5,572 nt of DNA from an uncultured Porphyromonas sp. (GCA_945875135.1 CAMCJO010000158.1:1-5572), one strand, 5' to 3'. Positions 1-5,572 are shown, numbered from the stretch's first letter. The notes: generated from the letters alone by a model not told the origin. Translations and numbers: made by a program.

Positions 1-131
1 TGATTAAACGAAATCAGCTCTAAATGCTCTAAGTAAGCACAAGGGAGCTGGGGGGGGAAGAGACTCCTACGAGCCCTTCACCCTCAGCCCCCCTCCTTAA
101 ACAGATTACAAACCCTAAACCAACAAATACC
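1..131 (+). other. Leader/intergenic region with G8 and C6 tracts
   Basis: This stretch precedes the first gene and I see no gene in it. It has a run of eight G (50-57) and a run of six C (88-93) that could pair. The flanks AAGGG (41-45) and TCCTT (94-98) could extend the pairing across a 4-nt asymmetric internal loop, making a long-looped hairpin in the 5' leader. There is no TTTG anywhere in it, so I cannot point to a consensus Bacteroidetes -7 box. The A-rich segment just before the ATG (about 99-131) is typical of Bacteroidetes translation starts, which do not rely on a Shine-Dalgarno site. The end of an upstream gene could also lie here, but this cannot be decided from the window. Confidence 0.3.
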
Positions 132-1553
132 ATGATGAGGATAACAAGATCTATATTTCTACTCGTGATCGTCGCCCTCTCATCATATATATGGAGTGCA
201 GCACAGGTAGACTGGGATGACGATGTATACTACGTCCCTTCTAGTACGCCCCAGCAGCAAAGTCGCTCTAACGACCCGTGGAGCGATGATGAGTATCAGT
301 ATGATGGGCAAGACCCTCTCGACGCTTACAACCGCCGTGGAGAGGAGTATCAAGGTGAGCGAGGACGGAGCTACTCCTCATCACAACAACCTAAGAAAGG
401 GGTAGGCAAGTACAGCCGTCGCATCATGCGCTTTCACAACCCCGCTACAGTATACATATACGACTCTGACAATGTAGATGTGTACTACGACGAGGATGGT
501 ACCTACGGTATCTACAACTATCCCGATCGTTACGACTACGTAGCAGATCGCTATAATCCGGTCGGCATCTCTATCAATCTGTGGAGTCCCGGCTGGTACT
601 CCTCTTGGGATTACTACTATGACTATATGTGGTATAGCTCGTGGTATCCATGGTACACAAACCGATACCCCTATCCTTACAGCTGGGGTGGATACAGCTA
701 CTGGGGACCTTCTATATGGTACACCAACCCTTGGTCATGGGGTGGTAGCTATTGGTACGGATACTATCCACATTACGGAGGCTACGGTTACGGAGCCGGC
801 TATAACAATGGTTTTTGGGATGGTTACTATGCAGGCATCTACGACCCATACTATGGTAGCTATGTCAAGCCCTCGACCTACTACTCCAACGGTCGCCTAG
901 GTAGTAGCTACTATGACAAGGGCTATAGTAGCAACCCACGCGCCTCACGTGGCAACCAAGGCACTCTCTCGGGCAATGCTCGTAGAGGTTCGCTAGACGC
1001 ATCTACTTATAGTCGCAGTGAGGTCGCCGACCGGGGCAACTTTTGGAAGGATGATCGCAATCGTATCTATGACAATACGCAGGGACGTAGTGCTCGTGGA
1101 TCATACGACCAGTCTACCGGCACACGCCGTGTCTCCTCTGAGCAGTACCAGATGGGGTCCGCCCGCTCACGTCGTGGCTCCTACTTTGAGGATAGTAGCA
1201 CGATAAGACAAGATCGTCAACTCTCCTCGCCAAGTCGTAGCTACGACACAGGCTCTGCTCGCTCACGTCGTGGTAGCTATGACGCCTCAACGACTAGCCA
1301 GAGGAGAAGCTACGACACGCCAAGAAGTTATCGCGAAAACAACAGTTCCTCTTCTGTACGCTCTAACCGCGGTAACAGTAGCTGGCAGGGAAGCTCCTCT
1401 AGCTCCTCCGCTCGCAGCAATCGTAGCTACGACTCTCCCAGCAGCTCTAGATCATCCTCTAGTAGCTTTGGGTCTTCGTCCTCCTCATCACGGAGCAGCA
1501 GCTCATCTAGTAGTTCCTCTTCTTCTGGTCGCAGTGCTAGAGGACGCCGATAG
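132..1553 (+). CDS. Secreted low-complexity protein with Tyr/Trp-rich core and Arg/Ser-rich tail
   Basis: No function is recognised. Residues 1-24 form a signal peptide (basic start, hydrophobic core about 8-20, likely cleavage after Ala24 in SAAQ), so the product is exported. An ATG at 135 is an equally good start. The mature protein has four zones. Residues 26-85 are acidic and Tyr-rich (DWDDD, WSDDEYQYD). Residues 88-150 hold a short basic patch and a less biased part (RRIMRFHNPATVYIY) that may fold. Residues 151-265 contain about 47 aromatic residues in 115, mostly Tyr and Trp with Gly, and few charges. Residues 266-473 are rich in Arg, Ser and Gly, with degenerate RGSYD units, and end in serine runs and GRSARGRR. 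Similar proteins next to outer-membrane genes in Bacteroides and Porphyromonas are, as I recall, labelled hypothetical or 'vitellogenin II precursor', a label driven by composition. A surface or matrix role is only a guess. The long open frame, signal peptide and mixed codon use make it a real gene. Confidence 0.85.
   Translation: MMRITRSIFLLVIVALSSYIWSAAQVDWDDDVYYVPSSTPQQQSRSNDPWSDDEYQYDGQDPLDAYNRRGEEYQGERGRSYSSSQQPKKGVGKYSRRIMRFHNPATVYIYDSDNVDVYYDEDGTYGIYNYPDRYDYVADRYNPVGISINLWSPGWYSSWDYYYDYMWYSSWYPWYTNRYPYPYSWGGYSYWGPSIWYTNPWSWGGSYWYGYYPHYGGYGYGAGYNNGFWDGYYAGIYDPYYGSYVKPSTYYSNGRLGSSYYDKGYSSNPRASRGNQGTLSGNARRGSLDASTYSRSEVADRGNFWKDDRNRIYDNTQGRSARGSYDQSTGTRRVSSEQYQMGSARSRRGSYFEDSSTIRQDRQLSSPSRSYDTGSARSRRGSYDASTTSQRRSYDTPRSYRENNSSSSVRSNRGNSSWQGSSSSSSARSNRSYDSPSSSRSSSSSFGSSSSSSRSSSSSSSSSSSGRSARGRR
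972..1298 (+). repeat. Degenerate RGS-[YL]-D repeats in the Arg/Ser tail
   Basis: Within the first protein, four related units can be aligned by eye: GNARRGSLDAST (residues 281-292), GRSARGSYDQST (318-329), GSARSRRGSYFEDSST (342-357) and GSARSRRGSYDASTTS (374-389). The last two share ten identical residues and a 14-nt identical DNA core, CGCTCACGTCGTGG, with starts 96 nt apart (1155 and 1251). Synonymous differences around that core argue for an old duplication kept for its protein sequence. Further RSYD copies occur at residues 369-372, 392-395 and 431-434. Confidence 0.6.
1344..1550 (+). repeat. Serine-rich low-complexity tail (coding)
   Basis: Residues 405-466 of the first protein are mostly serine broken by single Arg, Asn, Gly or Phe residues, with an uninterrupted run of 11 Ser at 455-465. 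That run uses five different codons (AGC, TCA, TCT, AGT, TCC), so it is not a simple trinucleotide repeat. The protein composition therefore appears selected rather than produced by slippage. Confidence 0.7.
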
Positions 1554-1569
1554 TAGACACTTCTAAGGT

Positions 1570-1626
1570 ATGAGACTTGTATCATTAGCCACCGCACGCA
1601 GGTTCTGACTAATGGTCAAGTCTCAT
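1570..1626 (+). terminator. Inverted repeat, possible terminator or attenuator
   Basis: A perfect 10-bp stem pairs ATGAGACTTG (1570-1579) with CAAGTCTCAT (1617-1626). After a small internal loop, a further 6-bp stem pairs CATTAG (1583-1588) with CTAATG (1609-1614), closing a loop of about 20 nt. Only TTCGTTT (1626-1632) follows, so the T-tract is weak. It lies between the low-complexity gene and the FadL-like gene, 27 nt before the latter's ATG. It could be a partial terminator, an attenuator or an mRNA-stabilising stem. Confidence 0.5.
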
Positions 1627-1653
1627 TCGTTTATACACCTATACTTATAAACT

Positions 1654-3267
1654 ATGCTTCGACACTATTTCATTCCCCTCATAAGCTCAGCTCTCCTACT
1701 CATCACGGGGGGCTATCTATCCGCACAGACTCATGATAATGCGCTACGCTTTAGCACCGAGACGCTCGACGGGACGGCTCGCTACCAAGCTATGGGAGGA
1801 GCCTTCGGTGCTGTAGGTGCTGACTACAGTAGCTTGCGACAAAACCCCGCTGGTCTGGGACTCTTCCGCAGTAACGAGATACAGGGTACCATCGCTTTCG
1901 GACAAAACCTGGACCAAGCTACTTGGTACGAAGAGCACTACAAGAAGGGGCGCACAGCCTTCAGTGGCAATATGTCTGTCGTGCTGGCGACTCCACTCAG
2001 AGGGTCTGGCCTAACCTTCAATCTGGCTCTAGGCTTCTACCAGCGTCAGAGCTTCGCACGCTCTTTTGACGTAAGCAACCATCATATCACGGACTTCTCA
2101 CTAGCAGACTACGCTGCCTTTATCACACCGACCAATGTCTCTTCCAAGGATCTCCTCGGCAAGAACGCTTATGGGAGCGTCCCCGCACCGTGGCTCGCCA
2201 TACTAGGACATGGAGCTGGCTGGACAGTGCAGCGTCCAGAGGGCTTCTACGAGAGTGCCTTCAACTACAATGATAAGGGGGGCATCTTAGGGCCGAGCAA
2301 TTCGCAGCTACGAGTCAACGAGCGTGGAGGCATCCAGGACTTCGACTTCACCGGTGGACTCAACTACAACGACCGCCTATACTTCGGTCTAGGTCTTAAG
2401 ATCAGTGCGCTAGACTATCGCATGAACTCTTACTACGGAGAGGACTTCATAGACAAGGATTACCTAGAGCTGGCCAACGAGCTTCGCACCTCTGGTTCGG
2501 GCGCATCGGTTAGCTTCGGTGTGATAGCTCGTGTCTCTGATCATCTACGCCTGGGAGCTGCCGTACAGACACCCACATGGTTCACACTGCAAGACAACTA
2601 CGTAGCAGGAGCTGAGGCTCAATACCCACAAGTAGACGACAAGGGCAAGTCTCTACCTGAGAAAGATCGGACTAAAAGGGGTCAGACACCTAGCGATGCC
2701 GCTTGGCGTTACCAGTTACGGACTCCCACTAAGATCGTCCTCAGTGGAGCCCTTGTCGGACGGCAAGGCATGCTAAGCCTCGACTATGAGCTAGCCAACT
2801 ACTCGGGCATCCAGCTCAAAGACACCTATGGTCCCTTTGTCGATGACAACAAACTGATGAAGGAGTACTTTACCCCGATGCAGAGTACCGTACGTCTCGG
2901 TGGCGAGCTGAGAGTCTCTCCTCAGTTTAGCCTCCGTGCGGGTGGCTACTGGAGACAAGCTCCTATGAAGGCTAGCTTCGACTCCAACCCCAACCAGAGT
3001 GCCACGATTCCAGTCAACGAGGCTGGTACCGTGCCGCACTACGAGATCGTCGGCATGGGCTACGGCGTCACGGGCGGACTAGGCTGGCGCTTCTCTCCCT
3101 CCTCTTATATAGATCTAGCGGTCGTCTATCAGGGACAAAAGTCTCACATGTACCCCTTCCCGACTCGCTACTATGCGGACAATGGCGAGCAGCTCACGAC
3201 GCCCCAGGCTATCCAACTACAGAAGCACCGCATCTACGGGGTAGCTACCTTCGGCTTTAAGTTCTAA
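1654..3267 (+). CDS. FadL/OmpP1-family outer-membrane beta-barrel protein
   Basis: This is a probable outer-membrane channel of the FadL/OmpP1 (TodX) type, a family that moves hydrophobic compounds across the outer membrane. Bacteroidetes members are often labelled 'hemin receptor', a name with little support. Residues 1-24 are a signal peptide (hydrophobic 9-22, likely cut after LSA24). The mature start resembles the family's N-terminal hatch, with ALRFSTETLDGTARYQAMGG (30-49), GAVGADYSS (52-60) and the hallmark NPAGLGLF (64-71). The rest alternates polar and hydrophobic residues with many Gly, Tyr and Phe, as in a beta barrel. It ends in VATFGFKF, with a terminal Phe suited to recognition by the BAM complex. 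The length of 537 residues suits the Bacteroidetes branch, somewhat longer than E. coli FadL. The gene follows an inverted repeat, and an EcsC-family gene starts 22 nt after its stop. Family membership is fairly sure; the substrate is unknown. Confidence 0.82.
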   Translation: MLRHYFIPLISSALLLITGGYLSAQTHDNALRFSTETLDGTARYQAMGGAFGAVGADYSSLRQNPAGLGLFRSNEIQGTIAFGQNLDQATWYEEHYKKGRTAFSGNMSVVLATPLRGSGLTFNLALGFYQRQSFARSFDVSNHHITDFSLADYAAFITPTNVSSKDLLGKNAYGSVPAPWLAILGHGAGWTVQRPEGFYESAFNYNDKGGILGPSNSQLRVNERGGIQDFDFTGGLNYNDRLYFGLGLKISALDYRMNSYYGEDFIDKDYLELANELRTSGSGASVSFGVIARVSDHLRLGAAVQTPTWFTLQDNYVAGAEAQYPQVDDKGKSLPEKDRTKRGQTPSDAAWRYQLRTPTKIVLSGALVGRQGMLSLDYELANYSGIQLKDTYGPFVDDNKLMKEYFTPMQSTVRLGGELRVSPQFSLRAGGYWRQAPMKASFDSNPNQSATIPVNEAGTVPHYEIVGMGYGVTGGLGWRFSPSSYIDLAVVYQGQKSHMYPFPTRYYADNGEQLTTPQAIQLQKHRIYGVATFGFKF

Positions 3268-3289
3268 TCCTCTATATATCCACAGAACC

Positions 3290-4003
3290 ATGTCACTTTC
3301 TTCCAAAGCTTGGGATCGCTTCCTAGACCTTGCTCTCGGAGCCAATATGGCGCAGATCAATCGTGTCGAGTGGCTCACCGATGCGCTCTACCCTTTTCTC
3401 TCCATCACTGAGCTAGAGCAGCTCGCCACGGAGCCTCCCCACAGCTTCCTCTCGGTCAAAGTGCTCAACCATATAGCCAATCAGGAGATACGTCGTCACA
3501 CCGAACTCCTAGCTATGGGCTCGGCAGGCAGCAGTCTCACAGGCTGCATAGCTACATGGGTCGGCATACCGATAGAGCTAGCGCAGTACAGTGTCAACCT
3601 CGTCCTCCTCACACAGAAGCTCGCCTACCTCTACGGCTGGGACGACTTCTACTCCTATGGAGCCGTAACGGCAGAGACCAAGGCACGTATCACCTTTATG
3701 ATGGGCAGCATGCTAGGCATACGAGAGGCTGACGCACTCCTGCGCAACGCTTGTCGCTCTTATCAGGGGCAGGTCTCCATAACGCCTATGCCCTACGCAG
3801 GCGACCGCTCCCCCATCGACAAGGTCATTGCAGAGATCTCAAAGCGTCTCCTAGTCCTCTCTGCCAAGGGAGGCGTCACCGCTTGGATCGGACGCAAGGC
3901 TCCGCTCATCGGTGTAACCATCGGAGCCAGTACCTCTTACCTCCTCGTCAAGCCTTCACTCGTACGTCTCAAGGTGCTCCTACGTGACCTCATGCAAGAG
4001 TAA
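3290..4003 (+). CDS. EcsC-family protein
   Basis: The product resembles the EcsC family, named after the third gene of the Bacillus subtilis ecsABC locus, whose biochemical role is not settled. The 237-residue length is typical. The N-terminal part (1-70) is probably helical and has no signal peptide. The most telling segment is 75-120, a Gly-rich hydrophobic helix region (GSAGSSLTG, then WVGIPIELAQYSVNLVLLTQ) ending in KLAYLYGWDD, which matches the family pattern of a Gly/Ala-rich segment, a conserved Pro, and LAxLYGxD. A second Gly-rich hydrophobic stretch near the C-terminus (APLIGVTIGASTSYLL, 204-219) matches the family's closing motif. Both could associate with the membrane. With 22 nt between it and the FadL-like gene and no promoter seen there, the two are probably co-transcribed. 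The ATG at 3290 is the first in frame and leaves a normal gap. Confidence 0.75.
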   Translation: MSLSSKAWDRFLDLALGANMAQINRVEWLTDALYPFLSITELEQLATEPPHSFLSVKVLNHIANQEIRRHTELLAMGSAGSSLTGCIATWVGIPIELAQYSVNLVLLTQKLAYLYGWDDFYSYGAVTAETKARITFMMGSMLGIREADALLRNACRSYQGQVSITPMPYAGDRSPIDKVIAEISKRLLVLSAKGGVTAWIGRKAPLIGVTIGASTSYLLVKPSLVRLKVLLRDLMQE

Positions 4004-4021
4004 TCTCAGAGACTTCAGCTC

Positions 4022-4052
4022 TTGGGTGCATCTCAATAAATCCGTATCTTTG
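4022..4052 (+). promoter_or_regulatory. Bacteroidetes-type sigma promoter for the DUF4494 gene
   Basis: TATCTTTG at 4045-4052 is a full match to the Bacteroidetes -7 box TAnnTTTG. TTG at 4022-4024 lies 20 nt upstream and fits the -33 element at the usual spacing. Transcription would start shortly after 4052, leaving a leader of roughly 30 nt before the ATG at 4091. It is the only full TAnnTTTG match I found in the window's intergenic regions. Confidence 0.75.
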
Positions 4053-4090
4053 CCCCACATCAATTCACTTTTTAGACGAATAGCAACTAT

Positions 4091-4543
4091 ATGGCCAATT
4101 GGTTTGAATGCAAGGTGACCTACGAGAAGATGGTCGACAACGGAACGCCCAAGCGTACCTCCGAGGGGTACCTCGTACAGGGCGACACCTATACGGAGAT
4201 AGAGGAGAGACTCACCAAGGAGCTCACGCCCTTTACCTCTCTAGGCGAACTCATCATCAATACGATCAAGCGGATCAAGCTCGCTGAGCTCTTCCTCTCG
4301 GATCACCCCGAGGACGATCGCTTCTATCGCTGCAAGGTCAACTTCATCTCTCTAGACGAAGCCAAAGGCATCGAGAAGCGCACCGCTGCAGCTATGATCG
4401 TGCAGAGCGATAGCCTGCCCAACGCCCTCAACCGCCTGGAGAAGGAGATGTCTACGACCCTCTCACCCTACGAGATAGCCTCCATCACCGAGACTATCAT
4501 CATGGATGCGTGGCCGATAGACTTCTCTAAGCCCAACGAATAA
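4091..4543 (+). CDS. DUF4494 family protein with internal duplication
   Basis: This matches the DUF4494 family, small Bacteroidetes proteins of unknown function; length (150 residues) and the opening MANWFECKVTYEK are typical. It has no signal peptide or membrane segment, so it is probably cytosolic. The chain is two copies of one unit about 75 residues apart. CKV 7-9 matches CKV 81-83, KRT 21-23 matches KRT 96-98, LVQGD 28-32 matches IVQSD 103-107, RL..KE 40-44 matches RL..KE 115-119, and S50/E53/T58 match S125/E128/T133. Each unit reads as strand, strand, helix, with a further hydrophobic stretch. The gene has its own promoter (4022-4052) and a strong terminator right after its stop. yggS follows, an adjacency I believe recurs in Bacteroidales, which may hint at a link to PLP or amino-acid metabolism. 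That link is inference. Confidence 0.85.
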   Translation: MANWFECKVTYEKMVDNGTPKRTSEGYLVQGDTYTEIEERLTKELTPFTSLGELIINTIKRIKLAELFLSDHPEDDRFYRCKVNFISLDEAKGIEKRTAAAMIVQSDSLPNALNRLEKEMSTTLSPYEIASITETIIMDAWPIDFSKPNE

Positions 4544-4557
4544 TAAATCCCTACTTC

Positions 4558-4596
4558 GAGACTGTTACCTAGAGACAGGTAGCAGTCTCTCTTTTT
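4558..4596 (+). terminator. Intrinsic terminator after the DUF4494 gene
   Basis: A 13-bp stem pairs 4558-4570 (GAGACTGTTACCT) with 4577-4589 (AGGTAGCAGTCTC), with a single T-G wobble and a 6-nt loop AGAGAC. A T-rich tail, TCTTTTT (4590-4596), follows. It starts 14 nt after the stop codon and ends only 33 nt before the yggS ATG, so it separates the two genes or lets only part of the transcripts through. Confidence 0.88.
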
Positions 4597-4629
4597 GTAT
4601 TGTACCAATCTCAAATTCCCCTACACATC

Positions 4630-5295
4630 ATGATCGCAGAGCGTCTAGCAGAGATACGGAGTCAGATACCAGAGCAGGTGCAGCTCGTGGCCGTCTCCAA
4701 GTTTCACCCCGTCGAGTCCGTCCGTGAGGCTTACGAAGCAGGTCAGCGACTCTTCGGCGAGAATCGTGCGCAAGAGCTTGCCGAAAAAGCTCCCCTGCTC
4801 CCCGAAGACATCCAGTGGCACTTCATCGGCACCCTCCAGCGCAACAAGGTCAAGTACATCGTCCCCTACGTATCCCTCATCGAGAGCGTCGACTCCGAGT
4901 CACTCCTCAAGGAAATCGTTAAGCAGGCAAACCGCTTCGACCGCCAGCTGCGCATCCTCCTGCAGTACAAGATAGCTCAGGAGGAGAGCAAGAGCGGACT
5001 AGACCACGCAGAGCTCCTAGCACTCGTAGACCACTACCTAGCGACACCCGAGTGGCGGGAACGCATCACCATCTGCGGCTTGATGGGTATGGCGACACTG
5101 ACGGCAGACAAAGAGCAAGTACGCCACGAGTTTGACACGCTCCGTGCCCTACAGACGGAGCTGCGAGAGCGCTACCCTGACATCTCGTGGAACGAGCTCT
5201 CCATGGGCATGAGCAGTGACTGGCCCCTAGCCGTAGAGGCTGGCTCCACGATCGTACGCATCGGCACCGCCATCTTTGGTGAGCGACAATACTAG
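4630..5295 (+). CDS. yggS: YggS/PLPBP family pyridoxal phosphate homeostasis protein
   Basis: This is the PLP-binding homeostasis protein (E. coli YggS, human PLPBP), a cytosolic single-domain TIM-barrel protein that binds pyridoxal 5'-phosphate without known catalysis and helps balance B6 vitamers and amino-acid pools. The hallmark motifs are all present: AVSK with the PLP Schiff-base lysine K24, then FHP; LFGENRAQE (41-49); WHFIGTLQRNK (63-73); and near the C-terminus SMGMSSD (191-197), VRIGTAIFGER. The 221-residue length fits the family. The ATG at 4630 is preferred over the in-frame TTG at 4600, because the TTG sits 3 nt after a terminator T-tract and the ten extra residues (YQSQIPLHI after the start) look unlike the family; MIAERLAEIRSQIP matches the usual first helix. 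No TAnnTTTG box lies between the terminator and the start, so expression may depend on read-through from the DUF4494 promoter or a non-consensus promoter. The gene is complete. Confidence 0.95.
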   Translation: MIAERLAEIRSQIPEQVQLVAVSKFHPVESVREAYEAGQRLFGENRAQELAEKAPLLPEDIQWHFIGTLQRNKVKYIVPYVSLIESVDSESLLKEIVKQANRFDRQLRILLQYKIAQEESKSGLDHAELLALVDHYLATPEWRERITICGLMGMATLTADKEQVRHEFDTLRALQTELRERYPDISWNELSMGMSSDWPLAVEAGSTIVRIGTAIFGERQY

Positions 5296-5322
5296 TAGTA
5301 GCCCAGCCCTCCCCCATCATTC

Positions 5323-5338
5323 TCTGACGAAAGTCAGA
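5323..5338 (+). other. Small GNRA-capped hairpin downstream of yggS
   Basis: TCTGAC (5323-5328) pairs perfectly with GTCAGA (5333-5338) around a GAAA tetraloop, and the 7-mer TCCCCCA occurs on both sides (5310-5316 and 5341-5347). It lies 14 nt before the strong terminator stem. With no T-tract of its own, it may be a 3' RNA-end structure of the yggS transcript or chance. Confidence 0.35.
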
Positions 5339-5351
5339 CGTCCCCCACGCA

Positions 5352-5395
5352 AGGAGACTTAATCGCTAATTAAATGCGGTTAAGTCTCCTCTTTT
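5352..5395 (+). terminator. Intrinsic terminator of yggS and intron target
   Basis: An 11-bp perfect stem, AGGAGACTTAA (5352-5362) with TTAAGTCTCCT (5380-5390), continues inward through a T-G wobble and CGC/GCG (5364-5366 with 5376-5378). The loop is the 9-nt TAATTAAAT. CTTTT (5391-5395) follows and is cut short at 5396, where the intron-like sequence begins. As the first strong terminator after yggS it would end that transcript. Its position just upstream of the intron fits the known insertion habit of class C group II introns. Confidence 0.88.
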
Positions 5396-5572
5396 GTATG
5401 ACGGGCATGTCATAGATCTGTGGTGAAAGTCCACACGGGGCGTAGTTGCCAACGAACCCCATAGCGACTTGCAAGTTTCAAGGGGCGACCCTTGGGAGAG
5501 AAGAAGCAATAGCGAAATCGTGGCCTGACGAACAGAAACCTAATACCAAGGCGTATCAAGCGGACAAGCTGG
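5396..5572 (+). mobile_element. 5' end of a group II intron, probably class C (partial)
   Basis: Starting right after the terminator T-tract, GTATGACGGGCATG resembles the 5' end of bacterial group II introns (consensus GUGYG), especially class C, with one difference at position 3. Domain I-like structure follows: TGTGG (5419-5423) pairs with CCACA (5431-5435) around the loop TGAAAGT, giving the common GGTGAAAGTCC signature; GGGGCGT (5437-5443) pairs with ACG (5452-5454) and CCCC (5457-5460) with an AA bulge; and CAAGGG (5479-5484) pairs with CCCTTG (5489-5494) under a GCGA (GNRA) tetraloop. The window ends here, so the remaining domain I, the reverse transcriptase/maturase gene and domain V, all expected downstream, cannot be seen. 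No open frame is expected in this part. An ordinary structured RNA gene is the main alternative, but the boundary at a terminator favours the intron. Confidence 0.8.

Noticed and set aside
619..1566. Alternative-frame open frames across the low-complexity gene
   Set aside because: They are Thr/Ala/Met-rich frames created by the biased Tyr, Ser and Gly codons of the main gene. None has a signal peptide or recognisable domain.
1621..1653. Possible promoter TATACTTATAAA before the FadL-like gene
   Set aside because: It is AT-rich but does not match TAnnTTTG, and no -33 TTG lies at the right distance, so it was not annotated.
2791..3039. Minus-strand open frame inside the FadL-like gene
   Set aside because: It is the shadow of a strongly supported + strand gene, and its translation is Arg/Val/Thr-rich with no recognisable motif.
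4004..4035. Possible terminator after the EcsC-family gene
   Set aside because: Only short imperfect pairings such as AGAG/CTCT are present, with no T-tract.
4600..4629. Upstream TTG start extending yggS by ten residues
   Set aside because: It starts 3 nt after the terminator T-tract, leaves no room for a leader, and adds residues not typical of the family. ATG 4630 matches the usual N-terminus.
5066..5320. Minus-strand open frame overlapping the 3' part of yggS
   Set aside because: It overlaps the conserved C-terminal motifs of yggS in antisense and has Cys/Trp/Arg-rich content typical of a spurious frame.
5415..5440. RNase P RNA-like GAAAGTCC motif
   Set aside because: Bacterial RNase P RNA has GAGGAAAGTCCGGGC in this motif. 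Here GGTGAAAGTCCACAC forms a local hairpin of the group II intron type, and the 5' boundary at a terminator fits an intron better.

Overview
The window looks like a chromosomal stretch from a Bacteroidales bacterium, most likely Porphyromonas. The reasons are a FadL/OmpP1-type outer-membrane protein of Bacteroidetes character, a DUF4494 protein (a family I know only from Bacteroidetes), a Bacteroidetes-type promoter (TTG, 20 nt spacer, TAnnTTTG), and the lack of clear Shine-Dalgarno sites. The genus is inferred from gene content and the balanced base composition, not from a search. All genes lie on the + strand.

Layout: 1-131 is a leader with a G8 tract and a C6 tract. 132-1553 encodes a secreted low-complexity protein with an acidic N-terminus, a core that is about 40% Tyr/Trp, and an Arg/Ser tail. 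After an imperfect inverted repeat (1570-1626) come a FadL/OmpP1-like beta-barrel gene (1654-3267) and, 22 nt later, an EcsC-family gene (3290-4003); these two probably share a transcript. A promoter at 4022-4052 drives a DUF4494 gene (4091-4543) that ends in a strong intrinsic terminator. The PLP-binding homeostasis gene yggS follows. Its proper start is the ATG at 4630, not the upstream TTG at 4600 that abuts the terminator. A second strong terminator (5352-5395) closes yggS.

The main mobile feature starts exactly where the T-tract of that terminator ends. Positions 5396-5572 look like the 5' end of a group II intron, most likely bacterial class C, a class known to insert just after intrinsic terminators. 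The window ends inside intron domain I, so any reverse transcriptase/maturase gene and domain V would lie downstream.

The first two products are both exported to the envelope. The last two, DUF4494 and YggS, are cytosolic. No CRISPR array, tRNA or rRNA is visible. The best candidates for something little described are the aromatic-core/Arg-Ser-tail secreted protein, the 75-residue internal duplication in the DUF4494 protein, and the terminator-targeted intron.
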